Origin: Pyricularia pennisetigena
Lineage: Eukaryota; Ascomycota; Sordariomycetes; Magnaporthales; Pyriculariaceae
DNA: 64,000 nucleotides
Assembly (NCBI RefSeq): GCF_004337985.1
Contig: NC_043741.1
Span: 3,968,953 to 4,032,952 of the forward strand
Direction: 5' to 3'
The position numbers were made by a program, and so were the translations under genes. The notes beneath the pieces are model-generated. The model was not told the origin of the DNA, made no database searches, and saw only the letters and a list, made by a program, of their open reading frames with translations. This document shows, in pieces, positions 45,133-55,192 of the stretch (positions are counted from its first letter, which is position 1; each line of letters begins with the position of its first letter).

Positions 45133-46531
45133 CCTGAAGCAGAACAGTGGGGTTTGCCCCAGTGCACGGCGGGTATTTTTCTTCTTTTTTTTTTCCCTCA
45201 CTCCCTCGGTGCGGAGTGTTTGACACGCGCGCGGTGGTCACTGCTCGTGTGCCTGACCGGGATGTTCACAGCCCAGCACAGGGGTGTGGACGCGTTGTCT
45301 CAAGCGGTTATGCTTCGCCGCCACAGGGTCCCCAGCCAGGGCAGCGTAACTTTACCAATTTACAGTAACACTGGTAGGAGGTTGAATTGGGAGGGGGGAA
45401 AAGAGTTTGTTTTCTTTGTCGGGTCAAGTTAGGTGGTTTCGGGGTGTTTGCGGTCAAAAATACCGGTAGGTAGGTAGGTAAGGTAATGGTGGCATGAATC
45501 AGGTTAATGGATCGTCGATGACAAGCAAGATCTCATATGCTGATGAATGCCATCTTGTTGTCTTTCCTTGTGTTTCTCCAAGGAAAAAGACAAATCACAG
45601 CAACGACCAGTAATAATAACGCCAAGCTGATTCAATGGTAGGAATCGACACCAAAAAAAAAAAAAAAATACACAGAAACACAAGGAGATGAGGGAAGAAC
45701 CCGTGACGGGACCTACCTACATATGTATACATTTGTCGTATGGTATGCACTCATCGGAAGCTGTCTTAGCCTCTTGTTCTTCTTGCTCTCCACCGACCTT
45801 GACCGACCCGAGAATTATTGGAACGCACCGGCCATTGGTCATCTTGGACTCACCGTCTCCAACAAACGGCTGGTTGCCCATCGGGTGCGATGCACATGCA
45901 TTGAAGGGGAGACTTGCGAGAGAAAAAAAAAAACACAAGCATGCGACAAAAACTTGTTGTCATGGCCCTTGTGCAAATCTGATTTGCTAGGGGCCTGGTT
46001 GGCGATGTGGTCCCGGTGGGCGCGAATCACACCACAACACGCTTTCCCCCGAACCCGCAAATTACTTCGTCATGCCATGACAACCGATGTAACAACCAAC
46101 CAGGAGTGGCCGGGCATTTGTTACCCGTACTTTTATGGCAAGGTCAAAATGACAATCCCCAGATTCCGCATCTAGGCATGTACATGTGTGTACGTTGGGC
46201 AGGCAGCACCAAAGAGCCCAAGGGACTTTTTTTTTTTTTTTTTTTCTTTCACGAATTTTTCTTCTCGAATGCCAATATTGGACTTTAACAAGACATGTCT
46301 CGAAAATTCGAGAATTCTAGAGTGGGAAAGAAGCAAGCCATTACGAGCCGTCCGCTCTATCGCATCACGGATAGCTCTCCGGGTCCCACAAAGAAGACCC
46401 TTAGAACAAAAGAAAAGCTTAGATCTAGAAAAGAAGTAAGACGTCAGTGGACCTCGTCCTCTCCGACGGCGCGTTGCCTTCAATAAGAGTCGACTTTCAA
46501 CTAGACTAGGTAGACTAAATTTAGGGGTCGA
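45133..46531. other. Intergenic region
   Basis: 1.4 kb between the unknown gene's start and the Utp18 stop. ACCT/AGGT block at 45463-45485 (GGTAGGTAGGTAGGTAAGG). A16 at 45653-45668 and T19 at 46227-46245. Minor frames here look non-coding. Confidence 0.5.
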
Positions 46532-48328
46532 CTAGCTCCTGATCTCCCATAGGCGAATCTTTCCCTTGTCGTTTCCAACGGCAATCAGATCGCTCTGCGT
46601 CCCGAACGCCACCGCCGTGATCCTGCCAAACGGTGTCTCTGATGTAGGCCAGTTGCGGTACAGCGTGCAGCTCGGGATGTGCGCCAGTCTGAGCGCGTCC
46701 TTCTTGTGGACGCTTCCGAAGGCCAGGAGCTGGGCGTCGGGGGAAAACGTGACCACGGATATAGCCGTTGTCAACGACTCAAACGCGCGGGTCGGTTCTG
46801 GGGTCTCCTTAACCGTCACCTCAGATTCCTGACCGACTCCAGGTCTCACAACGAGGTCGTCTCTGTTGTATACCTGCAGGATACCGACGTTGGAGCCGAC
46901 GGCCACCCAGCGATCCTCGCCCAGCTCGCTTGGTCCATCGCGGCCACCAAGAGCAAGCACCGTCCCGCCTGTAGAACCAGAATCTCTCCAGATGCCGACG
47001 AACCTCTTTGCCTCCAGGTTCCACTCTCCAACTTGCCCGTCCCTTCCCAATATAGTCACACCCTCGCCAGTCCTCCACCAGCAAAAGTCTGCGATGCCAT
47101 GACGTCCATCCATCCGCGCCTGAGCAATCCATTGCATGGTGCCGACACGCATGATATTGAGCATGCCACCCCCCTTCTTATCCGTTCCTACTATGGCCAT
47201 GTAGCGGCCACATGGGCTCAACTTGAAGCGCTCTACCGACTTCTGTTCTAGGCGATGACCGTGTATCCTGCTGACCTTGGTGACCTGCCCTGTCGATATG
47301 TTCCAAGAATGAAAGAAACGCCGTCTACCTGCAAAGACGATTTGCTCGCCCGAAGGGTAGAGAAACTCGGCCTTCCTGATTGGTGTGTTTTGCACCTGCA
47401 CCGAGGTTAGGAGTGGGTTCGGAGTAGGGTGCGCAGCTGGCGATATGTGATGAAGATGAAGCATCGAGGATGTGCTGGATGATAGGAGGACGGGATGTTT
47501 TGGGTGGAAAGAGAGTGACTCGACGGGCCCTTTGTGGACGTCTGGTATGTCGCGCGTCTTTTGAATGTTGATAGTCTCGGGTCGCAATTTCCTTCTCTTC
47601 CGTGAGCCGCCGTCTGTAAGAGCGCTGACGTCTCGGAGAAATTCCTCCAGAGGCATAGCGGTGCCGAAATCTTCATCATCCGAGCCGCTGTCGCTGTCGG
47701 AGCCCGAGGATGCTGACGACCTGCGTCGCCGCTTCGGTTCCCTTCCGGCTGCATTCTTCACCCACGAGGGCTGCGGGTTCAACCGGAGATATTGCTGGCG
47801 CAGCCGCCTGGAATACTCGGCGCCACTCACAATATCCTCCCCTTCTGTCAACCGCAGTTTCCGCAGCCTGCTGGCGCCAGCAAGCGAAATGGACAGTTTC
47901 TCGTCGTCGCTGTCCTCCCACGCCGGCGCATCGTCTCCGGCGGTCGGGTCACTCGACTTATTGCCAGAAGAAGCAGGAACGAGTTGTTGGCTCCCAGCGA
48001 CAGGCTCCTTCTCTGTAGCAAAGAAGAACAGGGCCGAGTCGTCGATGGCTTCATTCCCGGTGGCTTTTAACGACTGATTCTCCGCCAATTGCAAGTCCTT
48101 TGAGCCGGTCTGAGCGGGAAGAAAGTCGTCATCCTCAAACAAACGTGATCTGAAAGTCGTAGTGTCGCCGAGGACAAGCCTCTCGAGCTCCTCCTCGTCC
48201 GAGTCCTTGTCGCGAACCTGAAAGTTCACCTCTGACCCGGCGTTGTCGTCGTCGAAGCTGGCGAAGTCGTCGTTTGAAAAGTCATCATCGTCGGAAGACT
48301 CGACATTGTTGCGATTTTTGGGACCCAT
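46532..48328 (-). CDS. utp18: U3 snoRNP protein Utp18 (WD40)
   Basis: Single exon, 598 aa. Utp18 is a UtpB-complex subunit of the small-subunit processome, needed for 18S rRNA maturation in the nucleolus. The first about 230 residues are acidic and Ser/Asp-rich with basic nuclear-localisation clusters (EPKRRRRSSASSGSDSDS) and a conserved VSGAEYSRRLRQQYLRLNP and PSWV segment. The WD40 propeller follows (VHKGPVESLSFHPKHPVLLS, YPSGEQIVFAGRRRFFHSW, ALFKLSPCGRYMAIVG-like, then ITAVAFGTQSDLIAVGNDKGKIRLWEIRS at the end). ATG at 48328 with a good acidic N-terminus. Length agrees with fungal Utp18. Confidence 0.93.
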   Translation of the reverse strand: MGPKNRNNVESSDDDDFSNDDFASFDDDNAGSEVNFQVRDKDSDEEELERLVLGDTTTFRSRLFEDDDFLPAQTGSKDLQLAENQSLKATGNEAIDDSALFFFATEKEPVAGSQQLVPASSGNKSSDPTAGDDAPAWEDSDDEKLSISLAGASRLRKLRLTEGEDIVSGAEYSRRLRQQYLRLNPQPSWVKNAAGREPKRRRRSSASSGSDSDSGSDDEDFGTAMPLEEFLRDVSALTDGGSRKRRKLRPETINIQKTRDIPDVHKGPVESLSFHPKHPVLLSSSTSSMLHLHHISPAAHPTPNPLLTSVQVQNTPIRKAEFLYPSGEQIVFAGRRRFFHSWNISTGQVTKVSRIHGHRLEQKSVERFKLSPCGRYMAIVGTDKKGGGMLNIMRVGTMQWIAQARMDGRHGIADFCWWRTGEGVTILGRDGQVGEWNLEAKRFVGIWRDSGSTGGTVLALGGRDGPSELGEDRWVAVGSNVGILQVYNRDDLVVRPGVGQESEVTVKETPEPTRAFESLTTAISVVTFSPDAQLLAFGSVHKKDALRLAHIPSCTLYRNWPTSETPFGRITAVAFGTQSDLIAVGNDKGKIRLWEIRS

Positions 48329-48699
48329 CTCGTCTGTTAGGTATACCGGCTCGCCGCTGTCACTTTGCGAAGTGACAGGATTCTAACTACCTCAGTCTGG
48401 GCCAATGCGGTCTGTGGTTGTGTTGGGCAATACTTTTTTTTTTCTCGATCGCGTTATCGATAAAAACATACTATGCTCACGTACAGGTGGGGCACCCCGC
48501 CGTCTGATTATAGGCGGGACTCAGGGGTTGGTGCATCCCAAGCTGGATGCAGGGTAAGGTAATTAAGACGGCCAGCGGGTAGGCGAGCCGAGGCAGATAT
48601 AGGGAGATAGATAGGTACTCATTTTAATACAGGAAAAAAAAAAAAAAAAAAAAAAAAAAAACAGAGACGAACTTGGTAGGGGGAAAGGTAGAGAGCAGA
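48329..48699. other. Short intergenic region with an A28 run
   Basis: 371 bases. Utp18 promoter at 48329-48500; A28 tract at 48634-48661 just beyond the bifunctional gene's stop. Nothing else seen. Confidence 0.6.
48634..48661. repeat. Poly(A) tract, 28 bases
   Basis: Uninterrupted A28 in the 3' flank of the minus-strand bifunctional gene, so it reads as T28 in the sense strand of that gene. Confidence 0.9.
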
Positions 48700-51452
48700 T
48701 TATAATCGGGCCATTCGTGCCAGTTCAGACTCCAACTTGCCTATCTCGTCGCTCACCGACTGGTGACTTCTCAGCGTCAAGACGGCAGCCTTCTGAGCGA
48801 CATCAATGAGGTTCTCGACCTTTGCTCCGCGAGCCAGTCCCGCGATCAGTGTTCCGCAGAAGGTATCACCGACTCCATTCACCGAAACCACGTCTCTCAC
48901 GTCCTCGGCGGCCGGGAATAGGCGCATGTACACGGCGCCGACGTGAGGATGGTCTCCCGTAGCCCTGACTAAGATGTAAGGATCTGCCTCGATCGATCGA
49001 ACTCGGGGGTCGTCGGGTGAAAGTAGCATGGACAAAAGCACGCCCTTCTCGCCGAGTTTTGTCAGGAGGCATGGCACATAAGGAAGCAGGTGAATTATCT
49101 ACAACTCAACATGGTTAGTCATATCATATGTTCAGGGATCCGTGGTTGCGGTTGACGCAGGTTTCCTTACCTGTTGCGGCACTCCAGCGTCGGTAAGAGC
49201 AGCAGATGTGAGACGCACAAAGCGATCGCGTGCTCCCCTCATGCCGAGGGCATCGATCATGCTGAACCAGCTAAGGTCGTCAAAGTATCCATGTTCCTTG
49301 GCCGCGTTGTACATGGCTGCCAGTTCATGGATGTTTGGTGTAGCTAGATCCACGAGAGGGGAAGGATGCAGGAGCCCACCGTGGTTGCTTCTCGCCGCCG
49401 AACTCAGGCGAGGGAACAGCCGGGCAGACTTGGCCACGGACACCGGCTCGAAGGCGATCTTGGCCCCATGCTGGCGCCCAGATCGTATCCATCCCTCGTG
49501 GATGTCAGCCTCACTCCAGTTACCGTCCACAACCAGCCATGAAGGGCGCGAGGCAGCAACAGCCGAATCCCAGTACTTTTGAAACGAATGACTAGTGAGT
49601 ATGCCCATGTCGGCCATAGCGAGAACAAGGTTTTTGTCCGCGCCGTTGACGGCCACATATTGTGCCGTACGTGCCGAGTGATATTCTTGTCCCAGTTGCC
49701 GGATGCATGATGTGTCCATCCCAGAGGATTCTAACTTGGAAAGAACCGTTGCTCCGGCGCTGCCAGGCCTCGTTTAGTTTGCGGAACGCGGCCGTATAAT
49801 AATACTGGGGTGCACTCACAAGTCGTCTCCAACCAAGCTACACAGCCGGACTTTCACGTTGCGATCCACTCGGTGAGCAGCCAGAGCAACGTTGTGTCCA
49901 ACGCCTCCAACAGTCTGTGTGACAATTGAAGGATTTGATGTCTGCATTGCAGGCGAGGTCTGGGATGCTGAACCAGGAACAAAGTCACAGCTCAGATCGA
50001 GAGCGATTGATCCAGCAACTAACACGTCAACTTTGGAATGGGTCTAAAAAGACATCAGCCATATGTCCGACTTCCCAGCAGACCCCAAAGATATCTCATG
50101 ATGGCGGACCCGGGAGCCTTGAGACTAACCTCTACCTTGCTGACAGTTTTTTGACCAGCTTTTGAATCTACTTGAGTGTTTACAGTATTGCTTGCGGGAA
50201 AGCTGCCAGAAAGACGGATTAGAGAAGAAACTAGCAGGCATGTTATACCGGAATGTGTATTGGCTGGCTGGCTTGCTAGCTAGCTCACATTTTAGTCGTT
50301 GAAGAACCCTCTGAGAGCTTGGACAGCTCAACGGAGATTTTAGTGGCCCTTTCAACGTTTGATTGAATCAAGGCCACATTCGCAGGCACGCTCCGACCGT
50401 CCGTTAGCTTCCGGATCTGGCCAAGTATGAAGGGAGTATTTTGGGATCCCGTGAAGCCCTGCTCTGCAGCGTCCGAGACTGCCTGCTTGATCACAGCATC
50501 CATCTCCTCTCGCGGAATCTGATGCTGTTCAGGGATGGGGTTTGCAAACACGATTCCGGTCTCTATCCCCAATCTCTCCTGTGCAAGGATAATGGCGGCC
50601 GCTTCCGCCTCCGAGTCGACGACGGACGGGCTCTTGATCCCGCTCTCCCGGGCCCAGAAAGCTGGAAAGTCAACCTTGCCGGTGCGGCCGTCGGCAAAGG
50701 TGGAGACGAGGACACCCTGCGTTTCCAGGTACTCAAGAGTTGTGGCAATGTCAAGGAATCCCTTGCTGCCACTGCAAATCACTGCCACTCGCGTTCTACC
50801 TAGCTCGGTCAGGTCGGCCGAGATGTCCATTGTCGACTCCCAGCCGCGATGGACTCCGCCTAGACCACCAGTGCCGAAGACCTTGATACCTGCCAGCCTT
50901 GCGAGAAGCATCGTCCCTGCGATGGTAGTTCCTCCATGGATCGGTCGGCCAGTCATGCCCTGCGTGAATCGACCTGCCATGTTAACAGCGGTCCATAGGA
51001 GACACCTTCGTGGCGGCTTGCAAGCATAGATGGGATAGGGCACCTACCAACCCAGCCAGGTATGCAAGGTCTCGTCGGGAGACTTTGTTGGCGCCCTCTG
51101 ATATCATGCGTTCGACCTCGACATCTGTCAGGCCGACTGTAGGCACGCCAGCCAAGACTCCAATGACGGCAGGAGTGCCTCCGTTCTGGCGGACGATATC
51201 CTCTAGCCCAAGCTCGCTACGTGCAATGGCTCCATGGGTGTATATCGTAGACTCCAGGGCTACTACGGGGCGGTTCGATTCCAATGCATCCCGAACCTCG
51301 TCAGAGATCTTGAGGATCCCACCCAGACCGCTGCAATGGGCATGAACTTTGCTGCTCAACAGTCTTGTCTGGAACGGACGGCGACCATGGAGCTGGGGCC
51401 TGCTGCAGGGTCTGGCTGCAGCCGCCAGTAGCGTTCGTGATGTAGCCCTCAT
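48700..51452 (-). CDS. Bifunctional pseudouridine-5'-phosphate glycosidase / PfkB-family (pseudouridine) kinase
   Basis: Six exons on the minus strand: 51048-51452, 50289-50959, 50130-50202, 49820-50043, 49171-49759, 48700-49098; 786 aa. The kinase is expected to phosphorylate pseudouridine and the glycosidase to split pseudouridine 5'-phosphate to uracil plus ribose 5-phosphate. Residues 1-40 (MRATSRTLLAAAARPCSRPQ...) look like a mitochondrial presequence. The glycosidase spans about 50-355 with VALESTIYTHG, NGGTPAVIGVL, KVSRRDLAYLAGL and GTGGLGGVHRG. The kinase begins near 387 (VDVLVAGSIALDL, GGVGHNVALAAHR) and has the PfkB motif VNGVGDTF at 727-734 with catalytic Asp732. Exon 1 to 2 was fixed by choosing the CGCAG acceptor, giving GLGMTGRPIHGGTT; the nearby GGCAG acceptor fits the family worse. 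Domain order matches fission yeast SPAC/C1861.05-type proteins. Confidence 0.88.
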
Positions 51453-52648
51453 GTCTCCGTACGGTGATGCCAAGCTCAATTGGCAGACCTAGACAGATTT
51501 AGTCTCTTTTTTTTTCGACTGGGCTTTGAAAGGTATTACCTACTGATGCTGAGCAGCAGGGCTACCAATTTGTAACCATCACCTGAGCCCGGCGTGACTC
51601 GAATGATTTGCACATTGAGTGAGATTTGATCCATATTTTAGCCATGGCTTGCCGCCCCACATCCACCTTAACGTGGCGGAACCAACATGGCTATCGCTGG
51701 TTTGCGCTAAAAGCAGGTACCATCGCGCTGGAACTGACAGCGACTGGGGTCGGCTAAGTGGCTGAGGTAGTAAGTACTACTACTCTACTGTAGTATCACT
51801 CAGTCGCCGTCCATCTTTGCAATTACAAACAGCTTTATTTCAATGAAACTGGAAGTCGTTTACGTACAAAGTAATTAATACGTCGACATGACCGAAGCAG
51901 GCGAGTGTTTTCTTGGTGGAAATGAGCCGTGCCGAGAATCCGGTTGGGCATTATGGTACAAGGGATTTCAGGGGTCTCGGTCGTCTGAAACCTCAATCTG
52001 CGACGTCACCAAGCACTATAAAAAAGACGTTAAAGGGCAACAGCATGTTAGCCAAGATGCTGACATCCGCCCCACGCCGTCTTTTCCCGCCAATGTGGAT
52101 GACGGAAGCCTTTTATGATCCTTCCAAAGCTGGAAGAAAAGGATTCTTTTCACGGAAAGGCGGCCCACCAGACCATCTTAGCTTTATGAGGTACAGTACA
52201 TTGACGATGGTCGGTTATCGAGACATCCGGGGGGATGGATATGCCACCCGTCTAGGTCTAGGTACCGCATACAAAAGGGATCTATGGAGCACTTGCGAAC
52301 CGCAATCTCAGCACGCTTTATCCTTGCTGCATTGATCGGTAGTGAACCCAGATCATTATAATTATACCCTCCCTCCGCTCGGGGCGGCATGAATTTTTAC
52401 AAAAGTACACATCAATGATCACAGCAGCGTCGCATTTATCGTCCAAAGACTGGTAAATAGCAAGCGAGCCCTCTCCCGGAGAGACTTTATGCTTGTGTGC
52501 GGCAAGCTCCGCCTTGCCTCTCCACCAACAGCCAACAGCTAAGTCGGATATTGACGTTTGCTATTGGTTTTCGTTTGGAGGAAACAAACCCAACTCTTAA
52601 AAATTGCTTTACCTTGTTTTTGGCTGGCTCAATACACAAAAAAAAAAA
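51453..52648. other. Intergenic region
   Basis: 1.2 kb between the bifunctional enzyme's start and the GPI-type gene. Short frames at 51888-52335 look non-coding. A11 run just ahead of the GPI-type gene's ATG at 52649. No gene seen. Confidence 0.5.
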
Positions 52649-53554
52649 ATGTTATATACACCTTTACTTTCTTGCTTGGTCGTCCCGGCCTTGCTCGCTT
52701 GCCAGGCGTGGGCGCAGCAGACCTTTACAATAGCGGGAGGTCAGGTTTATACTCCGGGGATAGTGATATTGAATGCGCCTCAACCAGGGACGCCGCTAGG
52801 TGGAGGTACGAATGCAAAAGTCCATCCTCCCTTTTGCATCAACTCCATTAATTATTCCCGATCCAGAGACTGACAAGTAGAACTGCCAACAGAGACCCTA
52901 CATGTGTCTCTGGACGTGACGGCTAACGGCAAGCTCAACCTGCCTCCATACGTCCCCGAGAGCCCGACGCAGATCCACAACATCACCATGTTCCTCTACA
53001 GCAGGGACACGGGCCTGAACCTGACGATCAACAACGGCAGCGCCGAGATACAAGGCAGCGAGCGCCTCATCATGTCGCAGCAGCCTGGGAGCACCGTCAA
53101 GCACATCAACTGGCCCTGGCCCGAGTGCCTAGTCGGCGACGGCCAGCCGCGCGGTGCCGACGACCGCCGCGGCGCCTACAACATCTCGATCCGGCAAAAC
53201 TTCCGCCTCAACGGCCAGGAGCACTACACCATCTTCGATGTGCCCATTTCCGTCACAAATCGCATAGACGGCGGCGGGCGCCTCAGGCCGTCGTGCGAGA
53301 GCCTCAACAACCCGCTCCTGAGCGAGACCGAGGTCGACGTAAGAACTGCAAACGACGTCGGGATCCTCTTCGCGCCAGGAGACGCCACGCAGGTTCAGTT
53401 TATCGCCAGCAAGGACAAGGACCTACCCGACAATGGACTCGGGCCTCCTCGAGGATCTGGTGCTCGGGGGATTGGGAGCGGTAACATCATTAGTTGGGCC
53501 GGAGGGGCTTTATGGACTGCTGGAGTGGCGATTGTTCTGAATCTTCTTTTATAA
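52649..53554 (+). CDS. Secreted, probably GPI-anchored protein of unknown function
   Basis: Exons 52649-52805 and 52881-53554, intron 52806-52880, 276 aa. N-terminal signal peptide (MLYTPLLSCLVVPALLACQA, probable cleavage AWA-QQ around 23). The mature part is Thr/Ser/Asn/Pro-rich, beta-type (QQTFTIAGGQVYTPGIVILN), with four N-glycosylation sequons (HNITMF, NLTI, NNGS, YNIS). The C-terminus is hydrophobic after a Gly/Ser-rich stretch (SGARGIGSGNIISW, then GGALWTAGVAIVLNLLL), as in a GPI attachment signal. Splicing in phase gives GGELPTETLHVSL. Function is not recognisable; a cell-surface role is inference. Confidence 0.82.
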
Positions 53555-53932
53555 GAGGCGGGTGTCCTCTTTTGTGTTGGTTAGCCTTTGCACATGATAC
53601 CCCTCCCGTTCCGTCGACACAATTCATGCGATTTGCGACCTAGACGAACGAACTTAATAAAGAGACACAGCTTAATTGATCTCTTGAGTAATTATCGATT
53701 ATTTCACGTCTTGCTCTCGGGTGGTGGACTAGGGTTTTGCTCGTGCTTTTTTTTTTTTTTTTTTTTCTGTTATCAAAAATACGATTACCGCCCAACATGC
53801 AACCAACCAACATACCCTTAAGAAACTACAACTCCCGGGACTCACCCCTTTCTTTCCCTGACATGGGATTTACCTGACCTAGAAAAATACTTGCTCCAGT
53901 CTCTTTCAGCAACTGTACATCTCGTAATCCGC
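53555..53932. other. Convergent 3' region with a T20 run
   Basis: 378 bases; T20 at 53747-53766. Nothing else seen. Confidence 0.55.
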
Positions 53933-54765
53933 CTATTCCACCAGGACGGTGCTTTCTTCCCCATCGGAGAGCCTCGACTTGGCGTCGTAAAACTTGTCGA
54001 GGTCCTTGATGACCTGGCGTCCCTGAAAGTTTGTCATCAGGATCGAGGTCTGTTCGCGGAGCCTGTTCTGGTACCACATGGGAAATCCGCGCAGGGCGCC
54101 GAGTATGTTACCCATGCCGGGGATGATGACCTGGCCGCCCTCACCCTTCAGGACCTGGCGGACGATGGCCTCGGCGACGGACTCGGGCTCCATTGTGGGG
54201 ATCATGAAGGGCTGGGTGGAGTTGTAGCCCGTGAAGAGCGTCGTCTTGGTGAAGCCCGGGTACACGATGACGGTGCGGACGCGCGGCGCCTTGTACCTGA
54301 CCTTGAGCTCAGTGGACAGGGTTTCGTGCATGGCCATGACGGCGGCCTTGGAGCCGGCATAGTCGGCCATCTCAGGCGACGAGATCCACGCAGCAAAGGA
54401 GCTGACGTTGACCACCATGCCGTGGTTCTTCTTGACCATGTCGGGCAGGAACTCCTTGACGGTCCAGAAGGGAGCCATGGCGTTGACATCAAAGGTGAAG
54501 CGGATGTCGCGCTCCGTGGAGTCGAGGATGGTCTTGCCCCGGACCACGCCTGCATTGTTGATCAGGATAGTTGGATTGCCGATCCGGGCCCGAATCTCAT
54601 CGGCAACGGCGGCCAGCTTGGCTGGCGAGGTCAGGTCGATCTGGAAAAAGTGTACAGATGACGCTGATTCGATTTGATTTCGCTATCTTTTAGCGCATGA
54701 ACTATATAGGTCGCGACGGGCAGTATGGTGCCCGGCTGGGGCTGGCATAAGAGGATTCAACAAAC

Positions 54766-54796
<31 letters not shown>

Positions 54797-55192
54797 ACTT
54801 GCACTAAATGTGAGGGGCTGGATATCCAAGACTATCACCTTGATGCCACGCTCCGCCAGGAACTGCACGATGTGGGCACCGATGCCTGCGGAACCGCCGG
54901 TGACAACCACAATCTCCTTGGACCAGACATATTTGTCACTGACCCAGTTGTTATTGGACTTCCGAGACAGGTAGTTATTGATGGAGCGGAAAAGACCGAG
55001 GTACAGCAGCAGCTTGACGCGCCAAAAAGCCTTGCTGTAGATGCCAGCTATCAACTTGCCCTTCTGAGTGTACTTTCCTGCAAGCACCAAAGGGAGCGTG
55101 AGCCATGGGTTCAAAACCGTCTTGCCAACCAGTCTGGCGATGGGGTCAATATACAAGCCCTCCCGGGGCAGGATCCCGTTATGCATAGGCAT
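53933..55192 (-). CDS. Short-chain dehydrogenase/reductase, membrane-associated (RDH10/DHRS-like)
   Basis: Exons 54799-55192 and 53933-54663 (minus), intron 54664-54798, 374 aa. NAD(P)-dependent oxidoreductase of the classical/extended SDR type. N-terminal about 90 residues hold a hydrophobic, membrane-like part (LLLYLGLFRSINNYLS). Cofactor motif TGGSAGIG at 98-105, NNAG at 167-170, Ser at about 219-220, catalytic Tyr233 and Lys237 (YAGSK). The splice keeps phase and reads PLTFSATSSVHFFQIDLTSP; the acceptor nearer the plain ATCGACC site would break phase. The intron starts GTGAG followed by a T28 run. The ATG at 55192 is followed by another in-frame ATG at 55186. Substrate is not predictable. 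Confidence 0.85.
54766..54793. repeat. Poly(A) tract (T28 in the SDR intron)
   Basis: 28 A's on the plus strand. On the SDR coding strand this T run begins at the sixth base of the intron, directly after GTGAG. Confidence 0.9.

Noticed and set aside
45133..45201. Upstream start (MREKKKKKN) of the 1228-aa protein
   Set aside because: It begins with GTG and reads through a poly(A) region; the ATG at 45132 fits better.
51000..51047. Alternative GTGCCC donor and GGCAG acceptor in the bifunctional enzyme
   Set aside because: It keeps phase but inserts extra residues (VGRFTQ) not expected in the family; the GTAGGT donor with CGCAG acceptor reads GLGMTGRPIHGG.
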